Made by a program: the position numbers and the translations under genes. A DNA stretch of 64,000 bases from Castellaniella defragrans_A (GTDB lineage: Bacteria; Pseudomonadota; Gammaproteobacteria; Burkholderiales; Burkholderiaceae_B): NCBI RefSeq assembly GCF_040394755.1, contig NZ_JBEBRQ010000009.1. The stretch is one strand, 5' to 3'. The notes beneath the pieces are model-generated. The model was not told where the DNA came from, searched no databases, and was given only the letters and a program-made list of their open reading frames with translations. Below are positions 8,625 to 17,510 of this stretch, in pieces. The first letter of the stretch is position 1, and each line of letters begins with the position of its first letter.

Positions 8625-9479
8625 TCAGGCCCTCCGCCGCATCTGCCGCTTGCCGAACTGCTGGGTGATGCGGTCAAAGATGATCGCCAGGATCACGATG
8701 CCCACGCCAGCCAGCAGACCGCGCCCCAACTGGAGACGGTTGACTCCCTGCAAGACCTCGTAGCCTAGTCCACCCATGCCGATCATCGAGGCAATGACCA
8801 CCATGGCCAGCGCCATCATGGTCGTCTGGTTGATGCCAGCCATGATGTTGGGCAGCGCCAGCGGCAACTGCACCCCGAACAGCTGGCGCGCGCGGCTCGC
8901 CCCGAAGGCCCGCGAGGCCTCCAGCACCTCGCGATCGACCAGGCGGATGCCCAGGTCGGTAAGGCGGATGACCGGCGGCACCGCATAGATCACCGTGGCG
9001 AACAGCGCCGCGAGCTTGCCGAGGTTGAACAGCATCACGACTGGAATGAGATAGACGAAGCTGGGCATGGTCTGCATGACGTCCAGGATGGGCAACATCC
9101 CTGCGCGGACCCATTTCACACTGGCCATCAGGATGCCGACCGGAATTCCGATGGCCACCGAGAACAGCACCGCCACCAGCATGAGCGCCAGCGTCTGCAT
9201 GGCCGCGTCCCACAGCCCGATCGCCCCCACCAGGAACAACAACGCGCCCATCAACAGGCTGAACCCGAACTTGCGGCTGCCCGTCCAGGCGATTGCCACG
9301 ATCAGCCCCACCACCAGCCACCAGGGAGCATCCCGCAAGGTCTGGTCGACCCAGACCAGCAGGTCGAGCAAGGGCTGGGTCAGCGCGCGCAGGGTATCCG
9401 CGTACTGGTTGACGATTCCCTCGACAAAATCATCGATGGGGCGTTGCAGTTCGCGCGCCTGGATCAGCTGTGGAAACAT
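8625..9479 (-). CDS. proW: Glycine betaine/proline ABC transporter permease
   Basis: 284 residues from the ATG at 9479. The frame opens at 9548, but that would overlap the proX end. It is an inner-membrane protein of the BPD_transp_1 family with about six helices, and the coupling-helix region EASRAFGASRARQLFGVQLP contacts ProV. Position between proX (10 bp gap) and proV (2 bp gap) fixes the assignment. Confidence 0.94.
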   Translation of the reverse strand: MFPQLIQARELQRPIDDFVEGIVNQYADTLRALTQPLLDLLVWVDQTLRDAPWWLVVGLIVAIAWTGSRKFGFSLLMGALLFLVGAIGLWDAAMQTLALMLVAVLFSVAIGIPVGILMASVKWVRAGMLPILDVMQTMPSFVYLIPVVMLFNLGKLAALFATVIYAVPPVIRLTDLGIRLVDREVLEASRAFGASRARQLFGVQLPLALPNIMAGINQTTMMALAMVVIASMIGMGGLGYEVLQGVNRLQLGRGLLAGVGIVILAIIFDRITQQFGKRQMRRRA

Positions 9480-9489
9480 CGCGGCCCCC

Positions 9490-10536
9490 TCAGAGCGCCG
9501 CCTGCACCCGCTGCGCCACGTCGGCGGGCAGCCACTGGGTCCAGACATCCGGCTTGGATTTCAGAAACCACAGGGCGGTGGGCTCGGCATCCAGTTCGTT
9601 CTCGTCCATATATGAAAGCGTTTCACCCATGACCGGCAGCGGCACCTCGATCCTGGACAGAAATCCGATCAATTTCGGTGCTTTTTCAGAAAATTCCACG
9701 TTCACCGCGGTGAACACTGGATTGTCTGGATAAGCGGTGGCCTGCGGATTCGGGCAATTGATGTCGGTCAGGCACTGCTGCTTTTCCTTGTCATAGGGCG
9801 GCAGCTCGAGCTGCACGAGATCCATGGAGCCCACCAAAGAGGTCGGGAACCAGTAATAGAACACGACGTTTTCCTTGCGCCGGTAGGCGGCGGTCAGCGC
9901 TGCCTTTTGCGTCGTGCTGCTACCCGGCGAAAACAGCGTAAAGCTGTCGTCCAGGCCCAGGCCCTTGAACAGGTTGGCATTGATCACCTGGCAGTTCCAG
10001 GCCGCTGGACAACCGTAGAAGCGGCCTTTGCCCGGATTCTCGGGGTCTTTGAACGCATCCTTGAATTTCGGCAGATCGGCAGCCTTTTTCAGTTCGGGAA
10101 AGCGCTCGGCGGTGTAGCGCGGGATGAACCAGCCCTCGCCGCCCATGTACAGGCTACCGATGCCCTTGACCTTGCCGGAGGCTTCGGCCTTGCGCCAGGG
10201 CTCGAACGTGCTGTTGAGCCACAGCTCGGAATTGATGTCCAGATCGCCGCGCTGCAGCGCCGCCAGTGCCATCAGCGTTTCCGTCGGCAGGACCTCGGAA
10301 TCGCAGCCATAGCCGTGCTTCATGATGAAACGCTCGACCTCGACGAGCACCAGGTTCGATTCCCAGTTCATGCCGCCGAAACGGACGGGCCGGTCCAATT
10401 CGCACTGGGGCGTATCAGCCGCCTGCGCGGCCAATGGCGTGCCGCCGAGCAACGCGGCGCAGGCCAGGCCCATGATGCCAAATGACAGGCGCTGGCGGAA
10501 AGCCGCAGTGCGCAGCGCAGGGAAATGGATAGACAT
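9490..10536 (-). CDS. proX: Glycine betaine/proline-binding periplasmic protein
   Basis: 348 residues with a Sec signal peptide: charged start, hydrophobic ALLGGTPLAAQA and probable cleavage before ADTPQC. The mature part is an OpuAC/ProX-type binding protein, with N-terminal RPVRFGGMNWESNLVLVEVE and tryptophan-containing segments that could supply the aromatic cage for quaternary amines. The ribosome site AAAGGAGG is near-perfect, in keeping with high synthesis of a binding protein. First gene of the proXWV operon. Confidence 0.92.
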   Translation of the reverse strand: MSIHFPALRTAAFRQRLSFGIMGLACAALLGGTPLAAQAADTPQCELDRPVRFGGMNWESNLVLVEVERFIMKHGYGCDSEVLPTETLMALAALQRGDLDINSELWLNSTFEPWRKAEASGKVKGIGSLYMGGEGWFIPRYTAERFPELKKAADLPKFKDAFKDPENPGKGRFYGCPAAWNCQVINANLFKGLGLDDSFTLFSPGSSTTQKAALTAAYRRKENVVFYYWFPTSLVGSMDLVQLELPPYDKEKQQCLTDINCPNPQATAYPDNPVFTAVNVEFSEKAPKLIGFLSRIEVPLPVMGETLSYMDENELDAEPTALWFLKSKPDVWTQWLPADVAQRVQAAL

Positions 10537-10851
10537 GTTGCCTCCTTTGGGTTACGGAGACGCGCCACACGCACGAAGCGTGTCACGCGCCATAGCTTAA
10601 GGGAGGGTGTGCGGAAGACGGGATCGGCCCGCCAATACATACCGGCACTAGCGTGGATGCCCAGGGCATCCCTTGACAGGTTTATGGGGCCGGCGCGCGC
10701 CGACCCGTCATACGCCAGAATTGAAAAACCAAACCGCCGGGTCGAGCGTCATGGGTTGAATAAAAACCCCTCAACCACGGCGAAAGAGTCATTTTACACG
10801 CATGATGACGCAAAATAAACCGTAATGGTTACATGGTGCCGTTCGTAATGG
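10537..10851. other. Intergenic region: proX upstream / cfa downstream
   Basis: 315 bp without a gene. It must contain the proXWV promoter (minus strand), but I see no convincing -35/-10 pair on that strand. A TTGACA hexamer at 10673-10678 faces the other way with no gene to serve. A small hairpin lies at 10655-10671 and a weaker one at 10754-10776. The end next to cfa carries an imperfect 23-bp duplication. Confidence 0.5.
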
Positions 10852-10866
10852 CTACTTGGCGCCGTC
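10821..10866. repeat. Imperfect 23-bp tandem duplication at the cfa stop
   Basis: Two adjacent 23-bp units, 10821-10843 and 10844-10866, share CGTAATGG-TAC-TGG-GCCGT with four mismatches. The second unit contains the cfa stop codon and the last codons, so the first looks like a slipped copy of the gene's end. Confidence 0.65.
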
Positions 10867-12126
10867 CGGCAAACCGCGATACATGTAATCCCGGCGCCAG
10901 GGATAGCTCAGGTCGGCAGGGTAGTCGAGCTCGTCTTCCCGCCCGGGGGGCCGGGGCTGGACGAGGATCTGGTGCAGCGCGATCCAGCCATGCTCGAAGC
11001 CCATCGCGCAACCCGCCAGATACATGCGGTAGGCCCGCAACGACCGCGCGCCCTGCTCGGAATCGAGGATGGCGCGCGCCTGCTCGAGCTTGTCCTCGAG
11101 CGCGTCGCTCCAGGCCCAGAGCGTGCGCGCATAGTGCGGCCTGAGGTTCTCGACGTCCACATCCTCGAGGCCGGCCTCGGCCAGTGTGCGCATGACGTAA
11201 TTGATGTGCGAAAGCTCACCGCCGGGGAAGATGAATTTTTCGATGAAATCACCCATCCCCGCGCCGAGGTCGGCATTGTCCAGGCCGCCGGCGGTGATGC
11301 CGTGATTGAGGATCAGGCCGCCCGGACGAACCAGGCGGCGCAGCTTGGCGAAATACGCCGTCAACTGGGCGCGGCCCACGTGCTCGAACATGCCGACCGA
11401 AGCGATCTTGTCGTATTGCACGGATTCATCGAGCTTGCGGTAGTCCAGCAGCTCCATGCGCACGCGCCCGCCCAGACCCTTTTCCTCGATCAGCCGGTTG
11501 ACGTAGGCATGTTGATTGCGCGATAGCGTGATTCCCGTGGCCTGCACACCGTAGTTCTCGGCCGCCCACAGCAGCAGCCCGCCCCAGCCGGCGCCCACGT
11601 CCAGGAAGCGCTCGCCGGACTTGAGGGCAAGTTTGCGGCAAATGTGATCGAGCTTGGCCTCCTGGGCCTGGGCCAGCGTCATGTCAGGCTCGCGGAAATA
11701 GGCGCAGGAATAGACCCGGCGGGGGTCAAGCCACAGAGCGTAGAAATCATCCGACAAGTCGTAGTGGAATTCGATCTGCCGGGCATCGCGCTCGATCGAG
11801 TGGCGCCAGACCGACATCAGGCGGCGCACGATTCCGGTCAGCCAGCCGGAGCGCGCGGCATCGACCGGATCCTCGGACAATATCCCGGCCGCCAGGCGCA
11901 TCAGATCGCGCATGGAGCCCTCGAAACTGAATTTGCCCTCGACGTAATCCTCACCCAGGACGCCGATCTCGCCCGTCGCGAAATGCGGCAAAACGGTGTG
12001 GTCCTGGACCCGCAGCCGGACCGCCGCATCAGCGGCGCCGGCCAACTGGCCGTCGGGCAATTCGAGGGATACGGGAATGGGCAATGCGGCAAGCTTGGCT
12101 TCTATCATGGACTGGATCGAGCTCAA
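10852..12126 (-). CDS. cfa: Cyclopropane-fatty-acyl-phospholipid synthase
   Basis: SAM-dependent enzyme that adds a methylene bridge to unsaturated acyl chains of membrane phospholipids. The Rossmann SAM site FLDVGAGWGGLLLWAAE is clear, followed by the family's EHVGRAQLTAYFAKL and FIFPGGELSHINYV. About 424 residues if translation begins at the TTG at 12126, which has GGGAGG five bases upstream. An ATG at 12108 is also possible. The frame's ATG at 12162 lies inside a dispersed repeat and is unlikely to be the true start. Confidence 0.92.
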   Translation of the reverse strand: MSSIQSMIEAKLAALPIPVSLELPDGQLAGAADAAVRLRVQDHTVLPHFATGEIGVLGEDYVEGKFSFEGSMRDLMRLAAGILSEDPVDAARSGWLTGIVRRLMSVWRHSIERDARQIEFHYDLSDDFYALWLDPRRVYSCAYFREPDMTLAQAQEAKLDHICRKLALKSGERFLDVGAGWGGLLLWAAENYGVQATGITLSRNQHAYVNRLIEEKGLGGRVRMELLDYRKLDESVQYDKIASVGMFEHVGRAQLTAYFAKLRRLVRPGGLILNHGITAGGLDNADLGAGMGDFIEKFIFPGGELSHINYVMRTLAEAGLEDVDVENLRPHYARTLWAWSDALEDKLEQARAILDSEQGARSLRAYRMYLAGCAMGFEHGWIALHQILVQPRPPGREDELDYPADLSYPWRRDYMYRGLPDGAK

Positions 12127-12148
12127 CACAACCTCCCTTTTAGATAGG

Positions 12149-12230
12149 AAAAATACCCCCACGCTGCGCCTGCGGCTTGCTGCCCCCCAAGGGGGCGTTT
12201 TTTGCCTTGGGACGGCCCGGCGGCAAAAGA
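12149..12230 (+). repeat. 77-bp dispersed repeat, copy A
   Basis: Unit reads AAAAATACCCCCACGCTGCG then CCTGCGGCTTGCTGCC, a GCCCCC-CAA-GGGGGC hairpin, a T-rich stretch and a TTGCCTTGGGACGGCCCGGC end. The same unit recurs at 14041, 23188 and 53913. It fills most of the gap between cfa and the divergent Bcr/CflA gene. Confidence 0.85.
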
Positions 12231-12278
12231 GACCTTGCTATAGTAGCGCCAAATAAACCTAGCTCAAGTCCCCCCCAC

Positions 12279-13472
12279 ATGCCATCTCGCGCGATACTGG
12301 TCACCCTGCCGCCCTGGCTGATCCTCATGGGATCGCTGGCGGCCATCGGTCCACTCGCGATCGATATGTACCTGCCCTCGTTCCCGGCCATCGCCGCCGA
12401 CCTGGGCGTGGCCCAGGGCCTGGTCGAGCAGACCCTGGCCTCCTACCTGCTGGGACTGGCGTTGGCGCAGCTCTGCTACGGACCGCTCGCCGACCGCTAC
12501 GGACGCAAGCCGCCCCTCCTGGGCGGCCTCGCCTTGTTCGTGGCCGCCTCGCTGGGCTGCGCCAGCGCCTCCACGATTGACCAACTGGCGCTCTGGCGAG
12601 TCGTCCAGGCCTTCGGGGGCGCGGCGGGCATGGTCATCCCGCGCGCTGTGATCCGCGATCACCTCGAAACGCGCGACGCGGCCAAGGCGCTGTCACTGCT
12701 GATGCTGGTCATGGGGGTGATGCCCATCCTGGCGCCTTTGCTGGGCGCCCAGGCCCTGCTGCTCGGGTCCTGGCGGACGGTATTCCACATCATGGCCGCG
12801 ATCGGGATCATGCAGTGGCTGGCGGTCGCGATCTCGATGCGCGAATCGCTGGACCCGGAATACGTCACGGCGCTGACACCCCGCATCATCGCGGCCACCT
12901 ACCGGGATCTGCTGCGCCACAGGGCCTTCATGGGCTATGCCCTGGCGGGAGGCTTCGGCTCGGCAGGTCTGTTCGCCTATATCTCGGGTTCGCCCAGGAC
13001 CTTCATTCTCATCTACGGGATCGAGCCGCAGTACTTCGGCCTGCTGTTCGGCCTGAACGCGGCCGCACTGATCATCGCCGCGCAATTCAGCGCCCGTCTC
13101 CTCAACCGCCATACCCCCGCCACGCTGCTCACGTGGTCCTTGCGCGGCATGGCGCTGTTCGCCCTGGCCGCCCTGCTGCTGACGGTCAGCGGCCTCATCA
13201 CCCTGCCCCTGCTGATGCTGTGTCTGATGGGATTCATGGCCAGCCAGGGATTCGCCAGCCCGAACGCGGCGGCGCTCGCCCTCGCCGGACAGGGCCGCCG
13301 GCTGGGGGTGGCCTCGGCGTTGATGGGCGGCCTGCAAATGCTGTGCGGTGCGGCCTCCGGTCTGGCCATCAGCGCCTGGCATGCCGACACCCCCCTGCCC
13401 CTGGCGGGTATACTGGCGCTTTGCGCGGCGCTGGCCTGGCTGTCCGGTCGTGTTGCGATGCGCGCAGCTTGA
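12279..13472 (+). CDS. Bcr/CflA-family multidrug efflux MFS transporter
   Basis: 397 residues from the ATG at 12279; the frame extends upstream into the dispersed repeat, which is not part of the protein. It has about twelve membrane helices. The first-helix motif GPLAIDMYLPSFPAIAADL and the MFS loop motif YGPLADRYGRKPPLLGG are characteristic of the DHA1 Bcr/CflA group, proton-driven exporters of drugs such as bicyclomycin or chloramphenicol. It is divergent from cfa and followed by rpmB. Confidence 0.9.
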   Translation: MPSRAILVTLPPWLILMGSLAAIGPLAIDMYLPSFPAIAADLGVAQGLVEQTLASYLLGLALAQLCYGPLADRYGRKPPLLGGLALFVAASLGCASASTIDQLALWRVVQAFGGAAGMVIPRAVIRDHLETRDAAKALSLLMLVMGVMPILAPLLGAQALLLGSWRTVFHIMAAIGIMQWLAVAISMRESLDPEYVTALTPRIIAATYRDLLRHRAFMGYALAGGFGSAGLFAYISGSPRTFILIYGIEPQYFGLLFGLNAAALIIAAQFSARLLNRHTPATLLTWSLRGMALFALAALLLTVSGLITLPLLMLCLMGFMASQGFASPNAAALALAGQGRRLGVASALMGGLQMLCGAASGLAISAWHADTPLPLAGILALCAALAWLSGRVAMRAA

Positions 13473-13498
13473 TTTGTCAGGCATTTTCAGTTTAGAAT
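13469..13498 (+). promoter_or_regulatory. Candidate promoter of rpmB-rpmG
   Basis: TTGATT at 13469-13474 and TAGAAT at 13493-13498 with an 18-bp spacer. It overlaps the stop of the upstream exporter gene and sits about 40 bp before the rpmB ATG. Confidence 0.45.
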
Positions 13499-13539
13499 GC
13501 TTGGCTTTACTGATATCCATATTTCACAGAGGTGAGCCC

Positions 13540-13776
13540 ATGGCACGCGTATGCCAAGTGACCGGCAAGGGCCCGATGGTGGGCAACAATGTCTCTCACG
13601 CCAACAACAAGACCAAGCGCCGTTTCCTGCCCAATCTGCAGTCGCGGCGTTTCTGGGTCGAGAGCGAAAACCGCTGGGTGCGCCTGCGCGTGTCCACCAA
13701 AGCCCTGCGCACCATCGACAAGAACGGCATCGACGCCGTGCTGGCCGACCTGCGCGCGCGCGGCGAACTGGCCTGA
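13540..13776 (+). CDS. rpmB: 50S ribosomal protein L28
   Basis: 78 residues, the normal length, with MARVCQVTGKGPMVGNNVSH and NNKTKRRFLPNLQSRRFWV. Only one cysteine is present, so it is the zinc-independent form. The ribosome site GAGGTGAG precedes the ATG. It is co-transcribed with rpmG 19 bp downstream, the widespread rpmBG pair. Confidence 0.98.
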   Translation: MARVCQVTGKGPMVGNNVSHANNKTKRRFLPNLQSRRFWVESENRWVRLRVSTKALRTIDKNGIDAVLADLRARGELA

Positions 13777-13795
13777 CCGGCCCTAGGAGCACACC

Positions 13796-13963
13796 ATGGC
13801 AAAAGGCACCCGCGAAAAGATCAAACTCGAGTCCACCGCTGGGACGGGTCATTTCTACACGACGACCAAGAACAAGCGCAACATGCCCGAGAAAATGCTG
13901 ATCAAGAAATTCGATCCCGTCGCGCGCAAGCACGTCGAGTACAAGGAAACCAAGCTGAAATAA
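13796..13963 (+). CDS. rpmG: 50S ribosomal protein L33
   Basis: 55 residues starting MAKGTREKIKLESTAGTGHF and ending EYKETKLK. No CxxC motifs, so it is the zinc-free form, like L28 and L31 in this window. AGGAG precedes the ATG. It is the second gene of rpmBG and is followed by a strong terminator. Confidence 0.98.
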   Translation: MAKGTREKIKLESTAGTGHFYTTTKNKRNMPEKMLIKKFDPVARKHVEYKETKLK

Positions 13964-14011
13964 CCCCGAGCGCCCCGCCCGGGGACGCCTCGCCGGCTTT
14001 CGCTGGAATCA

Positions 14012-14042
14012 GACCGCCTGCTTTTTGCAGGCGGTTTTTTTT
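14012..14042 (+). terminator. Intrinsic terminator after rpmBG
   Basis: ACCGCCTGC/GCAGGCGGT nine-base stem with a TTTTT loop, followed by eight T residues. Confidence 0.92.
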
Positions 14043-14137
14043 GCCGCCGGGCCGTCCCAAGGCAAAAAGCGCCCCCTTGGGGGGCAGTAAGCCGCAGGCG
14101 CAGCGTGGGGGATTTTTTGCCGCCGGGCCGTCCCAAC
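14041..14137 (-). repeat. 77-bp dispersed repeat, copy B plus partial unit
   Basis: Reverse-oriented full unit beginning TTGCCGCCGGGCCGTCCCAA and ending at the CGCAGCGTGGGGG edge. It is followed directly by the first roughly 30 bp of a second unit (14107-14137), which then breaks off. It lies between the rpmBG terminator and leuS. Confidence 0.85.
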
Positions 14138-14205
14138 CGCCAGGGCACAGCACGGTACAATGACGGGTTGCTCGATTCCAACCCATCCACGACCCGAACA
14201 GATCC

Positions 14206-16857
14206 ATGCAGGAACGCTACATCCCGACCGAAGTCGAAACCGACGCCCAGACGCACTGGCGTGCGGATGACGTCTACCGCGTCACCGAGGACGCCCACGA
14301 CGCCCAGGGCACGCCCAAGCCCAAGTTCTACGCCTGCTCGATGCTGCCCTACCCCAGCGGCAAGCTGCACATGGGCCACGTGCGCAACTACACCATCAAC
14401 GACATGATGACCCGGCAGTTGCGTATGCGCGGATACAACGTCCTGATGCCCATGGGCTGGGACGCCTTCGGGATGCCGGCTGAAAACGCCGCGATGAAAT
14501 CCGGCGTGCCGCCCGCCAAATGGACCTACGACAACATCGCCTACATGAAAAAGCAGATGCAGTCGATGGGGCTGGCGATCGACTGGTCGCGCGAGATGTG
14601 CGCCTGCGATCCGAAATACTACAAGTGGAACCAGTGGCTGTTCCTCAAGATGCTCGAAAAAGGCATCGCCTACCGCAAGACCCAGGTCGTGAACTGGGAC
14701 CCCGTCGACCAGACCGTGCTCGCCAACGAGCAGGTCATTGACGGCCGCGGCTGGCGCTCGGGCGCCCCGGTGGAAAAACGCGAGATCCCCGGCTATTACC
14801 TGCGCATCACCGACTACGCCGACGAACTGCTCGACACCCTCGAGGACGGCCTGCCCGGCTGGCCCGAGCGCGTGCGGCTCATGCAGGAAAACTGGATCGG
14901 CAAGAGCGAGGGCGTGCGCTTCGCCTTCCGGCACGACATCCGCGACGCTGCGGGCCAACCGATCCAGGACGGCCTGCTGCACGTGTTCACCACCCGCGCC
15001 GACACCATCATGGGCGTGACCTTCTGCGCCGTGGCGCCCGAGCACCCGCTGGCGGCGCGCGCCGCCCTCGACAACCCCGGGATCGCGGCTTTCATCGAGG
15101 CCTGCCGGCAAGGCGGCACGACCGAGGCCGAGCTGGCCACCCGCGAAAAAGAAGGCATGGACACCGGCCTGACGGCGATCCACCCCCTGAGCGGCGAGGC
15201 CGTGCCGATCTGGGTCGGCAACTACGTTCTCATGAGCTACGGTGACGGCGCGGTGATGGGCGTGCCCGCCCACGACGAGCGCGACTTCGCCTTCGCCCTG
15301 AAATATGGCCTACCGATCCGCCAGGTCATCGCCGTCGAGGGCCGCGAGTATTCCACCCAGGCCTGGCAGGACTGGTACGCCGACAAGCAGATCGGCCGCA
15401 CCGTCGCCTCCGGCAAATACGACGGGCTGGGCACCGCCGAGGCAATTCGCGCCGTGGCCGCCGACCTGAGCGCCATGGGCCTGGGCGAATCCAGGACCAC
15501 CTGGCGCCTGCGCGACTGGGGCATTTCGCGGCAGCGTTACTGGGGCACCCCGATCCCCATCATCCACTGCGAGGACTGCGGCCCCGTGCCCGTCCCCGAA
15601 CAGGACCTGCCGGTCATCCTGCCCGAGGACCTCGTGCCCGACGGCAGCGGCAACCCGCTGGCCAAGCACGAAGGCTTCCTGGCGTGCCAATGCCCGCGCT
15701 GCGGCAAGGCCGCCCGCCGCGAGACCGACACCATGGACACCTTTGTCGACTCGTCCTGGTATTTCATGCGCTATACCTCGCCAGGCAACGACACGGCCAT
15801 GGTCGATGCGCGCAACGACTACTGGATGCCGATGGACCAATACATCGGCGGCATCGAGCACGCGGTCCTGCACTTGCTGTACGCCCGGTTCTGGACGCGC
15901 GTCATGCGCGACCTCGGCCTGCTGAAATTTTCCGAGCCCTTCACCCGCCTGCTCTGTCAGGGCATGGTGCTCAACCACATCTATTCGCGCAAGAACGCCC
16001 GCGGCGGTATCGAATATTTCTGGCCCGAGCAGGTCGAGAACATCCGCGACGACAAGGGCGCGATCATCGGCGCGCGCCTCAAGTCCGATGGCTCGCCGGT
16101 GGACTACGGCGGCATCGGCACAATGTCCAAATCCAAGAACAACGGCGTCGATCCGCAATCCCTGATCGACGGGCTGGGCGCCGACACGGCGCGGCTGTTC
16201 GTCATGTTCGCCAGCCCGCCAGAGCAGACCTTGGAATGGTCGGATTCCGGCGTCGAGGGCGCCAACCGCTTCCTGCGCCGCCTCTGGTCCCTGTGCCACG
16301 CGCACGCCCAGGACATCCGCGCCGTCCAGGGCGTTGCCCCCGACTGGTCGACGGCTGCGAGCGCCGACCGGGATCTGCGCCGTCAGATCCACACCCTGCT
16401 CAAGCAGGCCGACTACGACTACCAGCGCATTCAGTACAACACCGTCGTTTCGGCGGCGATGAAAATGCTCAACGCGCTCGAGGCCGCCGGCGCGGCAGAG
16501 GTCGGCAAGCCCGCGCTGTCCGAGGGCATGTCCATCCTGCTGCGCGTGCTGTACCCCGTGGTGCCGCACATCACCTGGCGCCTGTGGCGCGAGCTCGGCC
16601 TGGCCGGCCAGTGGGGCGACCTGCTGGACGCCCCCTGGCCCCAGGTGGACGAGAACGCCTTGCATGCCGACCGCATCGAGCTGGTCCTGCAGATCAATGG
16701 CAAGGTCCGCGGCCAGATCACCATCGAGCAGGATGCCGACAAGGCCAGCATCGAGGCCCAGGCCCGCGGCCACGAGGCCGCCCTGCGCTTTCTCGAAGGC
16801 CGCGAGCCCAAGCGCGTCATCATCGTTCCCGGCCGCCTGGTCAACGTCGTAGGGTAA
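14206..16857 (+). CDS. leuS: Leucine--tRNA ligase
   Basis: 883 residues, class Ia synthetase charging tRNA-Leu in the cytosol. The HIGH motif is HMGH at residues 55-58 in PYPSGKLHMGHVRNY. The CP1 editing domain occupies roughly residues 220-430, and the KMSKS loop is MSKSKN at 640-645, followed by the anticodon-binding and C-terminal domains. First gene of a compact plus-strand run: lptE starts 7 bp after its stop. Confidence 0.98.
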   Translation: MQERYIPTEVETDAQTHWRADDVYRVTEDAHDAQGTPKPKFYACSMLPYPSGKLHMGHVRNYTINDMMTRQLRMRGYNVLMPMGWDAFGMPAENAAMKSGVPPAKWTYDNIAYMKKQMQSMGLAIDWSREMCACDPKYYKWNQWLFLKMLEKGIAYRKTQVVNWDPVDQTVLANEQVIDGRGWRSGAPVEKREIPGYYLRITDYADELLDTLEDGLPGWPERVRLMQENWIGKSEGVRFAFRHDIRDAAGQPIQDGLLHVFTTRADTIMGVTFCAVAPEHPLAARAALDNPGIAAFIEACRQGGTTEAELATREKEGMDTGLTAIHPLSGEAVPIWVGNYVLMSYGDGAVMGVPAHDERDFAFALKYGLPIRQVIAVEGREYSTQAWQDWYADKQIGRTVASGKYDGLGTAEAIRAVAADLSAMGLGESRTTWRLRDWGISRQRYWGTPIPIIHCEDCGPVPVPEQDLPVILPEDLVPDGSGNPLAKHEGFLACQCPRCGKAARRETDTMDTFVDSSWYFMRYTSPGNDTAMVDARNDYWMPMDQYIGGIEHAVLHLLYARFWTRVMRDLGLLKFSEPFTRLLCQGMVLNHIYSRKNARGGIEYFWPEQVENIRDDKGAIIGARLKSDGSPVDYGGIGTMSKSKNNGVDPQSLIDGLGADTARLFVMFASPPEQTLEWSDSGVEGANRFLRRLWSLCHAHAQDIRAVQGVAPDWSTAASADRDLRRQIHTLLKQADYDYQRIQYNTVVSAAMKMLNALEAAGAAEVGKPALSEGMSILLRVLYPVVPHITWRLWRELGLAGQWGDLLDAPWPQVDENALHADRIELVLQINGKVRGQITIEQDADKASIEAQARGHEAALRFLEGREPKRVIIVPGRLVNVVG

Positions 16858-16864
16858 CTCCATC

Positions 16865-17506
16865 ATGGCCTTCTTCCAGACCGACCGCCGTCAATCCCGC
16901 CTGCTCCTGGCCGCCGCCCTGGCGCTGTGCGCGGTATTGACGGCCTGCGGCTTTCACCTGAAGCAGGCCACGCCCCTCCCCTTCAAGACGCTCTACACCA
17001 ACATCAACCTGGACTCAGAGTTCGGCGCGCGCCTGCAGCGCACGATCCTGGCCAATTCGCCCGAAACTCGCTTCACCGAGCGCCGCGCCGAGGCCGACGC
17101 CTACCTGCGCCAGATCGCCAACCAGCAAAACCTGCGTCAGGTCTCGCTGGACGCCGAGGGCCGCGTCGAGACATACGAGCTGGAACTCGCCTTCACCTTC
17201 GAGCTGCTCGACCGCGCAGGTCATCAGATCCTGGCGCCCACCACCCTGCGCAGTATGCGCGAGCTGCCCTATAACGAGCGCTTCGTACAGGCCAAGGAAA
17301 GCGAAATCACCCGCACCTTCAGCAATATGCGCAACGGGCTGATCGACCAGATACTGCGGCGCCTGAGCGCCCCCGAGGTCGCCAACGCCTACGCCAACGC
17401 CGCCGACCGCCCCGTGGTGGAGGTCCCCTCCGACGAGGAGGCGCCCGCCGTCGAGCTGCCGGCCAGTCCGCTGACACAGCCAGCGACGTCGGCCACCTAC
17501 CCCTGA
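16865..17506 (+). CDS. lptE: LPS-assembly lipoprotein LptE
   Basis: 213 residues with a lipoprotein signal peptide; the lipobox LTAC places the lipidated cysteine at C28. The mature start GFHLKQATPLPFKTLY is typical of LptE, which plugs the LptD barrel in the outer membrane and helps insert LPS. The C-terminal roughly 40 residues are Ala/Pro/Glu-rich and probably disordered. The position between leuS and holA is conserved in many proteobacteria. Confidence 0.94.
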   Translation: MAFFQTDRRQSRLLLAAALALCAVLTACGFHLKQATPLPFKTLYTNINLDSEFGARLQRTILANSPETRFTERRAEADAYLRQIANQQNLRQVSLDAEGRVETYELELAFTFELLDRAGHQILAPTTLRSMRELPYNERFVQAKESEITRTFSNMRNGLIDQILRRLSAPEVANAYANAADRPVVEVPSDEEAPAVELPASPLTQPATSATYP

Positions 17507-17510
17507 GGCC

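Noticed and set aside
10673..10678. TTGACA as a plus-strand promoter
   Set aside because: No matching -10 at proper spacing and no gene downstream on that strand.
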